The notes beneath the pieces are model-generated. The model did no database searches, was not told where the DNA came from, and saw only the letters and a program-made list of their open reading frames with translations. Of a stretch of DNA of 64,000 nt, positions 17,406-26,371 are shown piece by piece. Numbering within the stretch: position 1 is the first letter of the stretch; each line of letters starts with the position of its first letter. The translations under genes were made by a program, and so were the position numbers. The stretch is from NCBI GenBank assembly GCA_016719895.1, contig JADJYG010000010.1, positions 75,259 through 139,258 of the forward strand, in the 5' to 3' direction. This stretch comes from Saprospirales bacterium (GTDB lineage: Bacteria; Bacteroidota; Bacteroidia; Chitinophagales; Saprospiraceae).

Positions 17406-18635
17406 TCAGATCAATTCCCGCAATACGATCGTTTTTACCATTTTTTGCTCGCCTCGTTTGATGACGATGCGGACTTTTTTGCCCGGTTTTTTCTGAAAAA
17501 TACGTTGGATATCGCCCAGGCTATAGAAAGCGGCGGGCGTTCGGCGCACGCTTATGATCTGATCGTCGCGGCGAATATCGGCCTCGGCAGCCGGCGAATT
17601 GGGCAACACGTTTTGCACCCGGTAATCGTTGAAGCGGGCGCCGGTGGCGATCAGGCTCAGGCCACTGCGGTCGTACACAAAGGCCTCTTTATATGACCTC
17701 CCGGGCTTTAGCCAGATTTGTTCTTTCCGATAATCCAGGATCACTTGAAAGTGACTGAGCAACACATTGCCGATCAACCCGTTCCGCTGGTTGAGATATT
17801 CCAGGTTTAGCGTGGTATCGAGTTCCTGGAAATACGTGACGACGCCTTGTTGGGCAAAATTGCCCAGGTGGAGCGCATGCACCCGCCCGGTAAACCCTTC
17901 GATATATCCGCCCAGGCCCATACCGATATTGCTGGCCAGTGATCTGGCCGGCGGGTGCACCAGCGGGTGCGTGTTGCTGAACAGGAGCAAAGGAAGCCCG
18001 GCGCCCGTATCCACCAGTAGCTTCACCGGCGCGGTGGAATCGGGCAGCAGGTGCAGCCGGGTGTTGAGGTAAATTTTGTTTCGGAAGATTTCAACCGGGA
18101 CGGGGGTAAACCCGGCTTCGCGCAGATGGAAGGTCTCCCGGTCGTAAAGGGTCAGCGTATGACGGTCGTAATTGATTTTCACTATAAACTTTGAAAATGC
18201 CATGGCCGACAGGATACCATGTACGTCCACGCCTGCATACTCCTCAAAGCGGAAATAGTCTTCCTGCAAGACCAATATATCTTCGGCGGGTGCAAACACC
18301 TTGTCGGGAATATCAAAACGGATCTGGCGGGCCAGGTAAGCGATCAGGGTGGTTTTCATGTCGGAGCCGGTGACCCTGAACTCGCGCTCGTACTGTATGC
18401 GGAGGATGTCGCTGATCTCGCGTTTGGTCAGAATGGTGTGTTCTGCGCCGGTATCGAAAATAAATTTCAGGGGCAAATAGCCGTTAAAATTCAGGGTGAG
18501 AATGATAAAATTGTTGAGGTATTCAAAGGGGATTTCCACCTGTTTGCGGCCGCCAACGGCAGAAAAACCACTTTGGGCAAGGGCAGATGAAAAAAGGGTA
18601 CAGACAAACCCAAGCAAAAACACCAGTCTGGTCAT
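17406..18635 (-). CDS. Exported retropepsin-like aspartyl protease with PDZ domain
   Basis: A 409-aa secreted protein. It has a signal peptide (VFLLGFVCTLFSSALAQ), then two aspartyl-protease half domains each with a DTGA motif (FIFDTGAEHTIL near residue 60, LLVDTGAGLPLLL near residue 210), and a C-terminal PDZ domain (about residues 320-405: GLSLIATGARFNDYRVQNVLPNSPAAEADIRRDDQIISV). Two DTGA lobes in one chain suggest a pseudo-dimeric, pepsin-like active site built from retropepsin modules. It is probably periplasmic. Convergent with the site-2 protease gene, 17 bp away. Confidence 0.85.
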   Translation of the reverse strand: MTRLVFLLGFVCTLFSSALAQSGFSAVGGRKQVEIPFEYLNNFIILTLNFNGYLPLKFIFDTGAEHTILTKREISDILRIQYEREFRVTGSDMKTTLIAYLARQIRFDIPDKVFAPAEDILVLQEDYFRFEEYAGVDVHGILSAMAFSKFIVKINYDRHTLTLYDRETFHLREAGFTPVPVEIFRNKIYLNTRLHLLPDSTAPVKLLVDTGAGLPLLLFSNTHPLVHPPARSLASNIGMGLGGYIEGFTGRVHALHLGNFAQQGVVTYFQELDTTLNLEYLNQRNGLIGNVLLSHFQVILDYRKEQIWLKPGRSYKEAFVYDRSGLSLIATGARFNDYRVQNVLPNSPAAEADIRRDDQIISVRRTPAAFYSLGDIQRIFQKKPGKKVRIVIKRGEQKMVKTIVLRELI

Positions 18636-18764
18636 CGGCAGGAAATTGAGAGTGCGGGCAAACGCGTTAATGGGACAGGGATAAGGTCGTGCGGGTTGCT
18701 TGGGCTGCTAATTTCGCTATTAACCCGGAATTGTTGGCGGTAAAATTCGATGTGTGCCGGGATT

Positions 18765-20201
18765 TTACAGCTGTATCCCCCAAACAAGCGGTAAAAAAAA
18801 GTATAAAAACCCGAGTAAAAGCAAAATAGCAATCAAATCCAGCAAAAAGCCTGCACGAGCCATATCGCGGGTGGTCAGGTACCCCGAACTGAACACGATG
18901 GTGTTCGGCGCGGTAGCTACCGGCAATCCGAACCCGAACGAAGCCGCCAGCGCGGCGCTCAGCAACATGCCGAACGGGTCGGCGCCAACCGCGCCGGCCA
19001 GTGCCGCCAGCACCGGCATCATCATGGACGCGGTAGCCACATTCGAAGCGATTTCGCTCAGCAAAGTAACGACCACTAGCACGGCCAATACGATCAGGGC
19101 TGGGGGAAGTACGCGAAGGCTTTCCATCATGCCGCCCATCCAGGCCGCCAGGCCGCTGCTGTCGAACCCTTTTGCCAACGCCAATCCCCCGCCGAAAAAG
19201 AGCAAAACGCCCCATTGGATGCGCAGGGCGTTGTCCCAGTCGAGCAAAGGTTTGCCCGGGTGGGCATTGCCGGCAGGCAACAAAAACAGGCACAAAGCGC
19301 CGGCAGTGGCCACCACGGTGTCGTTGCAGTTGGGCAACCACCGGTACCAAAGCAGGGAGCCGGTCAGCCAGCACACGATCACGGCGCCAAATAACCACAT
19401 CAGCCGCCGCTCAGGTGCGGACAGCGCGCCCAAGGCCTGAATTTCGGCCTGCAAGGCCTGGCGATAGCCGACGCCCGCTGTGTTTTTTTCCGGCGGGTAA
19501 AGCCGGATGAGCAACAACCAACACCCGGCGAGCAAAACGACCGCAAAGGGAAAGGCAAAAACGAACCACTTCCAGAAGCTCAGCTGTTCGTGCATTTCCT
19601 GTTGCACAAATCCGAGGAAGATAGCGTTGGTCGGGGTACCTACAATAGTAGCCATTCCGCCGATGGAACACGCATACGCAACACCCAGCATGAGGGCTTT
19701 TCGAAAATTATGATTGCCTTGTTCCTGTTCCACCCATTGCCCGCTGCTGACGGCAATAGCCACAGGGGTCATCATAACCGCAGTGGCAGTGTTCGATATC
19801 CACATGGAAATAAAACCCGTGGCCACCATAAAGCCCAGTACGATGCGCGCCGGATTGCTTCCCAGCCACAAGACCAGTTGAAGGGCGATGCGGGTATGCA
19901 GGTTCCAGCGCTCGATGGCCCTTCCGAATAAAAAACCGGCCAGGAACAGGAAAATGATTTGGTTGCCAAATTCCGCCGAAACATCCTTGACCGGCAACAC
20001 CCCGCACAGCGGAAATAACACCAGGGGCAACAAAGCCGTCACAGCCGTGTGCACGACTTCGGTAATCCACCAAATCGCCATCCAGGCAGTTATGCCAGCC
20101 GTGTACTGCGCCTCAACCGGCATGCCAGGGGGCGCCGGCGCCAATACGATCAGAATAAAAAGGAGCGGACCCGCCAGCTGGGGCAACCAATTGTGTTTCA
20201 T
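18765..20201 (-). CDS. DASS/SLC13 family anion symporter
   Basis: A 478-aa membrane transporter of the divalent anion:sodium symporter family (dicarboxylates, sulfate or phosphate). Family hallmarks are the paired SNT motifs: SMWISNTATAVMMTPVAIA and, near the C-terminus, EIASNVATASMMMPVLAAL. The repeat motif VGTPTNAIFLG is also present. It has about eleven hydrophobic segments. The start at 20201 (MKHNWLPQLAGPLLF) is chosen over upstream in-frame codons to 20282. The substrate cannot be set from sequence alone. It is divergent from pdxH. A near-match -7 (TATCTTTA, 20230-20223) lies just upstream. Confidence 0.88.
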   Translation of the reverse strand: MKHNWLPQLAGPLLFILIVLAPAPPGMPVEAQYTAGITAWMAIWWITEVVHTAVTALLPLVLFPLCGVLPVKDVSAEFGNQIIFLFLAGFLFGRAIERWNLHTRIALQLVLWLGSNPARIVLGFMVATGFISMWISNTATAVMMTPVAIAVSSGQWVEQEQGNHNFRKALMLGVAYACSIGGMATIVGTPTNAIFLGFVQQEMHEQLSFWKWFVFAFPFAVVLLAGCWLLLIRLYPPEKNTAGVGYRQALQAEIQALGALSAPERRLMWLFGAVIVCWLTGSLLWYRWLPNCNDTVVATAGALCLFLLPAGNAHPGKPLLDWDNALRIQWGVLLFFGGGLALAKGFDSSGLAAWMGGMMESLRVLPPALIVLAVLVVVTLLSEIASNVATASMMMPVLAALAGAVGADPFGMLLSAALAASFGFGLPVATAPNTIVFSSGYLTTRDMARAGFLLDLIAILLLLGFLYFFLPLVWGIQL

Positions 20202-20446
20202 ATTCCGCGTTTTCACTGCGCCTAAAGATATTGCGGTGTGGTGTACCGCCGCGATTTTTTTTGGCGCACGCAACCGGCGCACTGCCCCTATGCCGGTTGC
20301 TGGCAGAGCGCCCGGAGCAACAGCCGGTGATCATACCACCCTCGCCGGCTCCAATCTGCCGGCCGTGGATGGAATATTTGGCGGTGTGCGTGGCAAAAAT
20401 CCGGCGCCCGGTTTTACATTCGCGCACTGTAATTCAGATACGCCTT

Positions 20447-21103
20447 ATGCCAACCATACCTTCCTCCGAAATCGCCGCGCTCCGGCGCAATTATACCCAG
20501 GAATCCCTCTCCGAAACGGCGGTGCAACCCGACCCCTTCGAGCAATTCGACCGCTGGTTTAAGGAAGCGCTCAGCAGCGAATTGGTCGAACCCAATGCCA
20601 TGACCCTCGCTTCGGCTACCCTCGACGGGCGGCCCAGCGCCCGCATCGTCCTGCTCAAAGGTTTTGATCATCAGGGATTTGTATTTTATACCAACTACGG
20701 CAGCCGTAAAGGAAAGGAACTCGACGACAATCCACAGGCAGCCCTGTTGTTCAATTGGCTCGAACTGGAACGCCAAATCCGGATTGAAGGCAGCGTGGAG
20801 CGGGTGAGCCCCGAAGAATCGGAGGCCTATTTTCAAAGCCGGCCCAAAGAAAGCCAGATCGGCGCCTGGGCCAGTCCGCAGAGCCAGGTTATTGCGGGCC
20901 GGGATGCTCTGGAGGCCGCTTTGGATGAACTCCAGACAACCTTCAAACACGACCCGGTGTTGCCTTTGCCGCCGTTTTGGGGGGGCTACCGCGTACGCCC
21001 GCAACTATTTGAATTTTGGCAAGGGCGCGAAAGCCGCCTGCACGACCGCATCCAATATACCCGCACGGAAGAGGGCTGGAATATCGGGCGGTTGGCGCCC
21101 TGA
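20447..21103 (+). CDS. pdxH: Pyridoxamine 5'-phosphate oxidase
   Basis: A 218-aa FMN enzyme that oxidises pyridoxine or pyridoxamine phosphate to pyridoxal 5'-phosphate. Family motifs are complete: PNAMTLASATLDGRPSARIVLLKG, FYTNYGSRKGKEL, FNWLELERQIRIEG (FMN and substrate contacts), SRPKESQIGAWAS, and the C-terminal FWQGRESRLHDRI...W...RLAP. Length equals the usual 210-220 residues when starting at 20447 (MPTIPSSEIAALRRNY). Single gene, divergent from the transporter. Confidence 0.95.
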   Translation: MPTIPSSEIAALRRNYTQESLSETAVQPDPFEQFDRWFKEALSSELVEPNAMTLASATLDGRPSARIVLLKGFDHQGFVFYTNYGSRKGKELDDNPQAALLFNWLELERQIRIEGSVERVSPEESEAYFQSRPKESQIGAWASPQSQVIAGRDALEAALDELQTTFKHDPVLPLPPFWGGYRVRPQLFEFWQGRESRLHDRIQYTRTEEGWNIGRLAP

Positions 21104-21120
21104 CTTATGCTCTGAACGCG

Positions 21121-21943
21121 TCAGTACGTCCAAACCTCCAGCGGACCACCGCTTGACTGTACCAGCAGGCGCCCGGGCGCGAGCCAGATTTGGGCGCCCG
21201 CCTGCCGGGCAACAGGCGGCAACGGCATTTGATGGGTGTAAAATCCCTGCAGGTCTTGTATGTGCAGCCGACCAGCCGTGTGATACAATAAATAATTTTG
21301 AATCAGGATAAAGGAATGCATGCCCTTCAAAGGAATCAGCCGTAGAAATTGGCCGTACACGTCGAAACAAAACACGCCCAGGGACGTATCGCAGGCCAAG
21401 ACCTCGGCGCCGTTGTCCCGTATGGTCTGTACGGCAATGCGCGCCGGTTGAATTTGACTCAATGCCTGGCTTTCGAAAAGCAGGGCGCCATCGGGGCTGA
21501 TTTTTTTTAACTGAAATGCTACTTCGTCGTACAACCAGATATTGCCGTCGGCAGCCGCTGCAACGGTGCGCACCTCCGGAAAACCGCCTTGAATCAGGTT
21601 CAATTCCCCGAGCATGGTCAGGGTACGGTCCAGAAATATTACCGTGCGGAAATCGGCATACCAGGCCAGTACCTTCAAGGGGTTGGTCGCATCCAGCCCG
21701 CAGGCCTGCCCGAGCCGGTTGTTGGTGTACCGCGCGATAAGCCGGCCGTCGGGTCCGTATTTTTCCAGTGCATTCTGGTCATTGATCAAATAAATATTGC
21801 CCAGGTTGTCGGAGGTGGCGAAACGCGCCTTTAAAGCCAGCTGAAGCGCCCGTTGAAGCGTATCGGCCGGCGCTTGGGCCGGCAAGCTTGACCACCACGA
21901 GCAGGGCCAGCAGCCCTAACAATATCCGTATTCTGCGTTTCAT
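21121..21943 (-). pseudogene. Exported beta-propeller-like protein with an N-terminal frameshift
   Basis: Two frames together make one sensible protein. From the ATG at 21943 the DNA encodes the start of a signal peptide (MKRRIRILLGLLALL). After a one-base slip near 21899-21902 the other frame continues with WWSSLPAQAPADTLQRALQ and then 240 residues of strand-rich, propeller-like sequence (GNIYLINDQNALEKYGPDGR, DGNIWLYDEVAFQLKKISPDG) to the stop at 21121. The second frame alone has no ATG and is preceded by a TAG, so translation would need a TTG start. Either the gene is inactivated by a single-base insertion or there is a sequence error. Function unknown; the fold suggests an NHL/YncE-like exported protein. 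Confidence 0.65.
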
Positions 21944-22231
21944 GGTTCGTATTGCCTGGGAAGTTGCCCACAGCCGGCGGCACGGGCGGTTTTTCCCGGC
22001 AACCCATTGCGCTGGGGCACACACGCCGCCCACGATCAAAATGCAAAGCGAAAGTATGGGAAATTCAAGCGGAAAGCACAAAAAACAGCGCACGTCAATT
22101 TGTCACTATCAACCTTGGATTTAATGCCATTTTGGCGCATTTCTTTTTGATGTGCTGTCAAAATATCTTTCCAGGGCCGCCTGGTACAGGAATTGCAAAA
22201 CCTGGATTAAATTAAAAACACAAATCGAACT

Positions 22232-22645
22232 ATGGCACTCTTACGTTTGCACCCCGTTCCCGCTAAAAACCCGGTCTACGATTTTTGGAATTCCGCCTTT
22301 CACAACACCTTGCTGACCCAACCGATGGTCAATATTTTAGAGTCGGACGATGGGTTCCGCATAGATCTGGCCGCGCCCGGTTTGAGCAAACCGGATATCG
22401 AATTGCGCATCGAAAAGGACCTGCTGACGGTCTCGTCTGCAAAAAAAGCCGCTCCGGCGGCGGATGGTATTCGCGTTCACCGGCGCGAATTTGCCTGCGG
22501 CCCATTCGAACGCGTTTTCCGGCTTCCGGAAAACATCGACACGGAAAAGGTGTCGGCCACTTTTACCAACGGCGTCCTGCACATTCAGCTGCAGCGCAAA
22601 GCCGAACCACAACCGGTCGTCAAAACTATCCTGATCGAAGGCTAA
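22232..22645 (+). CDS. Hsp20 family small heat-shock protein (first of a pair)
   Basis: A 137-aa alpha-crystallin-domain chaperone. The domain begins PMVNILESDDGFRIDLAAPGLSKPDIELRI and ends with the conserved FTNGVLHIQLQRK (A-x-x-x-n-GVL motif). The linker RREFACGPFERVFRLPENID is typical of the strand 6 dimer loop. It holds unfolded proteins for refolding by other chaperones. It is followed 53 bp later by a second Hsp20 gene, and the pair ends at a strong terminator. The gap 21944-22231 upstream has no gene and no CIRCE element. Confidence 0.92.
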   Translation: MALLRLHPVPAKNPVYDFWNSAFHNTLLTQPMVNILESDDGFRIDLAAPGLSKPDIELRIEKDLLTVSSAKKAAPAADGIRVHRREFACGPFERVFRLPENIDTEKVSATFTNGVLHIQLQRKAEPQPVVKTILIEG

Positions 22646-22698
22646 TGCGACCACCTGATTCCACCCTGCACTTTGAAACCGTTAAAATTTGTTAAAAC

Positions 22699-23142
22699 AT
22701 GCGCAGCTTAGCAAAATTTCGCCCGAACCCTTCAACCAAACTTTTCCCGGACGGTTTATTCGAAGATTTTTTCAACCGCTCGATTGCAGACTTTGTCGGC
22801 TCAGATGTGTTGATCACCCAGCCGGCGGTCAATATCCTCGAAACGGAAACTTCCTTTGTTCTGGAAGTGGCTGCCCCAGGGTTTGACAAGCAGCAGTTCG
22901 AAATACAAGTTGCGGACGACGTCCTGACCGTACGCGCCAAACACGATGAGAACGAGCAAGAAAAACAGGAGCGGTTCACCCGCAGAACGTATCGCTTCGA
23001 AGCCTTCGAACGTACTTTCAGGCTGCCGCAAACCGTGAACCAGGATGGGGTGTCTGCTGTTTATGAGAATGGCATTCTGATGGTTACACTGCCGAAAAAA
23101 GAAGAGGCCGTTTCGAGTGCAAAAGCCATAACGATCGGTTAA
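22699..23142 (+). CDS. Hsp20 family small heat-shock protein (second of a pair)
   Basis: A 147-aa alpha-crystallin-domain protein. The core runs from QPAVNILETETSFVLEVAAPGFDKQQFEI to YENGILMVTLPKKEE, carrying the conserved GIL variant of the GVL motif. The charged insert KHDENEQEKQERFTRRTYRFEAFERTF is the usual dimer-exchange region. It is diverged from the preceding copy in its N-terminus (FPDGLFEDFFNRSI), as is common for hetero-oligomer-forming pairs. Likely cotranscribed with the upstream gene. Confidence 0.92.
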   Translation: MRSLAKFRPNPSTKLFPDGLFEDFFNRSIADFVGSDVLITQPAVNILETETSFVLEVAAPGFDKQQFEIQVADDVLTVRAKHDENEQEKQERFTRRTYRFEAFERTFRLPQTVNQDGVSAVYENGILMVTLPKKEEAVSSAKAITIG

Positions 23143-23216
23143 ATGGCGCTCAACCCGTGAAAAACAAAAGCATTGTTTTTATAAGGTTAGTTAATAGGGT
23201 TTTAGGTGTTTTCATG

Positions 23217-23248
23217 GAGCCGGGGCAGCAATGTCCTGGCTCTTTTTT
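23217..23248 (+). terminator. Intrinsic terminator after the Hsp20 pair
   Basis: GAGCC-G-GG (from 23217) pairs with CC-T-GGCTC (to 23242), followed by six T (23243-23248). The hairpin is nested inside a wider inverted repeat, GGTTAGTTA (23185-23193) with TAACTAACC (23253-23261). Confidence 0.8.
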
Positions 23249-23369
23249 CGCCTAACTAACCATCGCAGCCTCCGCCATACTCCACAACGGTGCAACGCGA
23301 TTTTCGCGGGTATTGGAAAACTTCGGGCTCGTTCTGGCTTGAAAATGCTAATTTTACGCCGAATCACTT

Positions 23370-23417
23370 TAGACTTGTTGCGACGGGGGCTTAGAATCGG
23401 CTGTCGCAACAAGTCTA
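23370..23417. repeat. Dispersed inverted repeat TAGACTTGTTGCGAC (full copy)
   Basis: TAGACTTGTTGCGAC (23370-23384) is the perfect reverse complement of 23403-23417, with an 18-bp loop. The same core recurs at 15077-15129 (pair) and 6701-6717 (single arm). It lies 32 bp before the ATG at 23449, so it may also affect that gene's leader. Confidence 0.8.
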
Positions 23418-23448
23418 TTATTCTTTACCGCAATTCCCGGATCCTGTG

Positions 23449-24684
23449 ATGCACCCAACCGGACAATTCCCAAACGAAACCTACCTGAATGGTTTGCGTG
23501 AAAACCCGGAATCCACGCTTGCAGTGGTTTATGATGAATTTCGGGCTCCGATCATCCGGGCAGTGCAGTTATTGGGTGAACCGGAAGAAACCGGCGCCTA
23601 TGCTTTCCAATTGGCAGCAAATGACGCCGTCTGCCTGGCGCGAACCGGTAAAATACCGGCGACAATTCCCTTCTTTATCTTCCTGAAAGCGCTTAGCCTG
23701 GCCCATTTGCGCGAATGGCAACAAGCGGAAGGCCGTGCTGTTTCGCCCGCTCCAGGTTCGCCGGAAGAAGGGCGCCAGGAATTGCCTGGCCCGGAAGCGT
23801 TGCGGCAAACCCGCGAAAAATTATATGCCTGGTCTTGCCTTCAGCACCTGGATCCGTTATGCCAGCAGATCCTGACGGCCAACCCGGATGCGCCGGCATT
23901 TCCGGCAGACAACGACGGCCCGGAAAGCCAATCCGATTGCGCCGCCAAATATTTACAGCGCTTGCAAACCGCCGAAACACCCCTCGGCGCACTGCCTGAT
24001 TGGGCCGTTGCTGCGCTTCGCGACGCGGAGGGTTATGCCATTTGGCAACGCACACAAGTACTCGAACAGGAATGGATGGCAGGAGGAGAACCGGCCACTC
24101 CCGAATCCAACCGTATCTGGCGTTGGGCGGTGGCCGCCTTACTCCTGGCGGCAGTGGGGTACGGCGCCTACCAGTTTTATTTCCGGCCAAAAACGGCCGC
24201 TGAAGTATTCGCCGATAATTTTGTACCCCCGGCAAGCTTGTTGCAAGACATGAAAACACGGTATGGCGCTGAAATGGGAAACGACTCGGTCAGCGCGCGC
24301 CCCAATGAATGCCTCCGCCTGCTGCAGGAGGCCGATGCCCATTACCAGGCCAAAGACTTCCAGGACGCTGCCGACCCGCTTTTGTTAATCGTCCTGGACT
24401 CCAATTCCATCTGCCAATCCGACGCATGGTATTTTCTGGGGATCATTCAGTTAAAACTGGAAGACCCGGCCACGGCTATCCAATGCTTTGCAAAAATTGA
24501 AGACCTGGGCCGCTACGGGGAGGACTTGTATTGGTACCAGGCCCTCGCGTTTGTTCAATTGGCCAAAGAAAATCCAATGATGCGCGACAAGGCGCGCCGG
24601 GCTGTGGAACGAACACTCGGCAATACCCGCGACCCACAACGCCGGGCAAGAGCGGAAAAAATGTTGCAAAACCTCTCAAAATAA
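23449..24684 (+). CDS. Sigma-70 region 2-like / TM / TPR-like membrane protein
   Basis: A 411-aa protein with three parts. Residues 10-90 resemble region 2 of ECF sigma factors in pattern (LRENPESTLAVVYDEFRAPIIRAV, then FFIFLKALSLAHLREWQQ), though no region 4 is seen. Residues 222-245 form one TM helix (RIWRWAVAALLLAAVGYGAYQF). Beyond it lie TPR-like repeats (AKDFQDAADPLLLIVLD, AWYFLGIIQLKLEDPATAIQCF, DLYWYQALAFVQLAKENPMM). The sigma-like assignment is tentative. The layout suggests a membrane protein that senses through a periplasmic TPR domain. The ATG at 23449 follows the inverted repeat; an in-frame GTG precedes it. It is followed by rsmG 9 bp later. Confidence 0.6.
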   Translation: MHPTGQFPNETYLNGLRENPESTLAVVYDEFRAPIIRAVQLLGEPEETGAYAFQLAANDAVCLARTGKIPATIPFFIFLKALSLAHLREWQQAEGRAVSPAPGSPEEGRQELPGPEALRQTREKLYAWSCLQHLDPLCQQILTANPDAPAFPADNDGPESQSDCAAKYLQRLQTAETPLGALPDWAVAALRDAEGYAIWQRTQVLEQEWMAGGEPATPESNRIWRWAVAALLLAAVGYGAYQFYFRPKTAAEVFADNFVPPASLLQDMKTRYGAEMGNDSVSARPNECLRLLQEADAHYQAKDFQDAADPLLLIVLDSNSICQSDAWYFLGIIQLKLEDPATAIQCFAKIEDLGRYGEDLYWYQALAFVQLAKENPMMRDKARRAVERTLGNTRDPQRRARAEKMLQNLSK

Positions 24685-24693
24685 ACGCGGCTG

Positions 24694-25332
24694 ATGCAAA
24701 TGCTGGAAAAGTATTTTTTAAGTCTGACAGCGCTGCAACAGGCGCGCTTCGGCAGGTTGGAGCCGTTGTACCGCGAATGGAATGAGAAAATCAATGTGAT
24801 CTCCCGGCAGGATATCGACCATCTGGAACTGCACCACGTGTTACATTCGCTGGCTATTGCCAAAGTATTTGCCTTTAAACCGGGCGCCCGCTTGCTGGAT
24901 TTGGGTACCGGCGGTGGATTTCCAGGAATACCGCTGGCTATTTTGTTGCCCGAAGTGGATTTTACTTTGGTAGACGGCACCGGAAAGAAAATTACAGTAG
25001 TGAAAGAAGTTGTACAGGCGCTGGAACTGTCCAATGTGACGGCCCTGCACTGCCGGGTCGAAGAATTGAAAATGCCGGGCGCCTTTGATTTTGTCGTATC
25101 ACGGGCTGTAGCGCCGTTGGATAAACTGTTATTGTGGAGTCACCGCTTGTTCAAGAAAAAACACCTGCATGCTTACCCCAACGGCTTGATTGCCCTGAAA
25201 GGCGGCAATATCAACGCCGAACTTGCCGCACTCCCAGGAGACGGCCGGAGCTATACCGATATTTTCCCCATCCAAAACTACATACCAGAGCCCTGGTTCG
25301 AGGACAAATGGGTGGTGTATGTCCAGGGATAA
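24694..25332 (+). CDS. rsmG: 16S rRNA (guanine-527-N7)-methyltransferase RsmG
   Basis: A 212-aa methyltransferase that makes m7G527 in 16S rRNA. Hallmarks are WNEKINVISR near the N-terminus, HVLHSLAI, the SAM motif LLDLGTGGGFPGIPLAI, LVDGTGKKITVVKEV, and the family motif DFVVSRAVAPLDKLLLW. Length matches the family. The start could be M1 (24694) or M3. It lies in line with the TPR membrane protein gene and convergent with the glucosaminidase. Confidence 0.95.
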   Translation: MQMLEKYFLSLTALQQARFGRLEPLYREWNEKINVISRQDIDHLELHHVLHSLAIAKVFAFKPGARLLDLGTGGGFPGIPLAILLPEVDFTLVDGTGKKITVVKEVVQALELSNVTALHCRVEELKMPGAFDFVVSRAVAPLDKLLLWSHRLFKKKHLHAYPNGLIALKGGNINAELAALPGDGRSYTDIFPIQNYIPEPWFEDKWVVYVQG

Positions 25333-25365
25333 GGGCGGATACCAAACCTGCCGGCCCACTGAAGG

Positions 25366-26319
25366 CTACCGGTCAAAACGGTCCAGGTCGTAGCGTTCAA
25401 TTACCCCGATTAATTTTTCTGCATACGACCGGTCGGTGGCATAGCCGAGGTTTTCAAGGCCATGCGCCCAGCTGCGGTAATTCAGTCCGTACTTTTTTAA
25501 TCGGGCGTACCGCCCATTGGCCAACATTTCGCTGTGCGCGCGCCAGCTATCCCAGGGTGTTTTGAAAATACGAAAAAAATCTTTGTGGTGGTCGTCGCTG
25601 AAATTGGAGCAATGGCCCTTGCCACATTTTTTGGAGAAACATTTCATCCCGAAATGGTTGTTGTTGCGCACGGCCAGTTTGCTGGTTCCATAACGGCTTT
25701 CCACAAGTCCTTGTGCCAGGCTGATACTGGCTGGAATACCGTACCGGTGCATTTCCTTCACAGCAATTCCGGAAAACCGGGCAATATACTTTTCGGTTTG
25801 GTCTGTTTTAAGATCGAAGGCGCCGATCGGTGCAGCTTCATTCGCCGTATTCCTTCGCTGCTTATTTTTCTTCGGTTCTTTTGGCGCCTGTTCCGGTTCG
25901 GTGGCGCGGTCCCAGTTCAGTGATTTACCCTGTGGCCGCTCGGTGACTTCGAGCGCCGTTTCAACCGGCCCTACGCTGACGTAATCCTCCACACCGGTTT
26001 GGGAAAACAGCCAAAATTGCCGGTCCGAAAATAACAGCATATAGCCAACCACGGCCAAGGTGCCCAGTTTGAGTATGGTGCGCTTCCGGAATACGCCCAT
26101 GGTGTAACGATTGGCCTGAAACCGGAATGCGATCCAACTGCGGCGGAGGCGCAGGTAAAACAAGCGCAAAACCATTTCCAGCGAAGGGGGCTCTGCGGGT
26201 TCCTGGTACAGGCGCCCGGGCGCCGAAGCCCGGCTGCGGCGTTGTACGGAAGGGTTGATGCGTAATCCTGGCTGCGATTTATTGTCCTCCGTTTCGGCAT
26301 ACCATTTCATTTTTCCCAT
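25366..26319 (-). CDS. Membrane-anchored glucosaminidase (GH73/FlgJ-like)
   Basis: A 317-aa peptidoglycan hydrolase. It has a basic cytoplasmic N-terminus of about 75 residues, one TM helix (ILKLGTLAVVGYMLLFS), a Lys/Glu-rich linker (EQAPKEPKKNKQRRN) and a GH73 catalytic domain over the last 150 residues: GIPASISLAQGLVESRYGTSKLA holds the catalytic Glu, followed by NNHFGMKCF, RIFKTPWDSWRAHSEML and YATDRSYAEKL. It should cleave the glycan backbone next to N-acetylglucosamine. No LysM domain is present, unlike many relatives. It has a well-formed promoter at 26404-26372. Confidence 0.9.
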   Translation of the reverse strand: MGKMKWYAETEDNKSQPGLRINPSVQRRSRASAPGRLYQEPAEPPSLEMVLRLFYLRLRRSWIAFRFQANRYTMGVFRKRTILKLGTLAVVGYMLLFSDRQFWLFSQTGVEDYVSVGPVETALEVTERPQGKSLNWDRATEPEQAPKEPKKNKQRRNTANEAAPIGAFDLKTDQTEKYIARFSGIAVKEMHRYGIPASISLAQGLVESRYGTSKLAVRNNNHFGMKCFSKKCGKGHCSNFSDDHHKDFFRIFKTPWDSWRAHSEMLANGRYARLKKYGLNYRSWAHGLENLGYATDRSYAEKLIGVIERYDLDRFDR

Positions 26320-26371
26320 GATGACGGCGGAGTTGGATTTTTATAATTAGCTTCCATAAAATATTCAAAGG

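Noticed and set aside
21944..22231. CIRCE or other heat-shock operator upstream of the Hsp20 pair
   Set aside because: No TTAGCACTC-N9-GAGTGCTAA match and no clear alternative was found.
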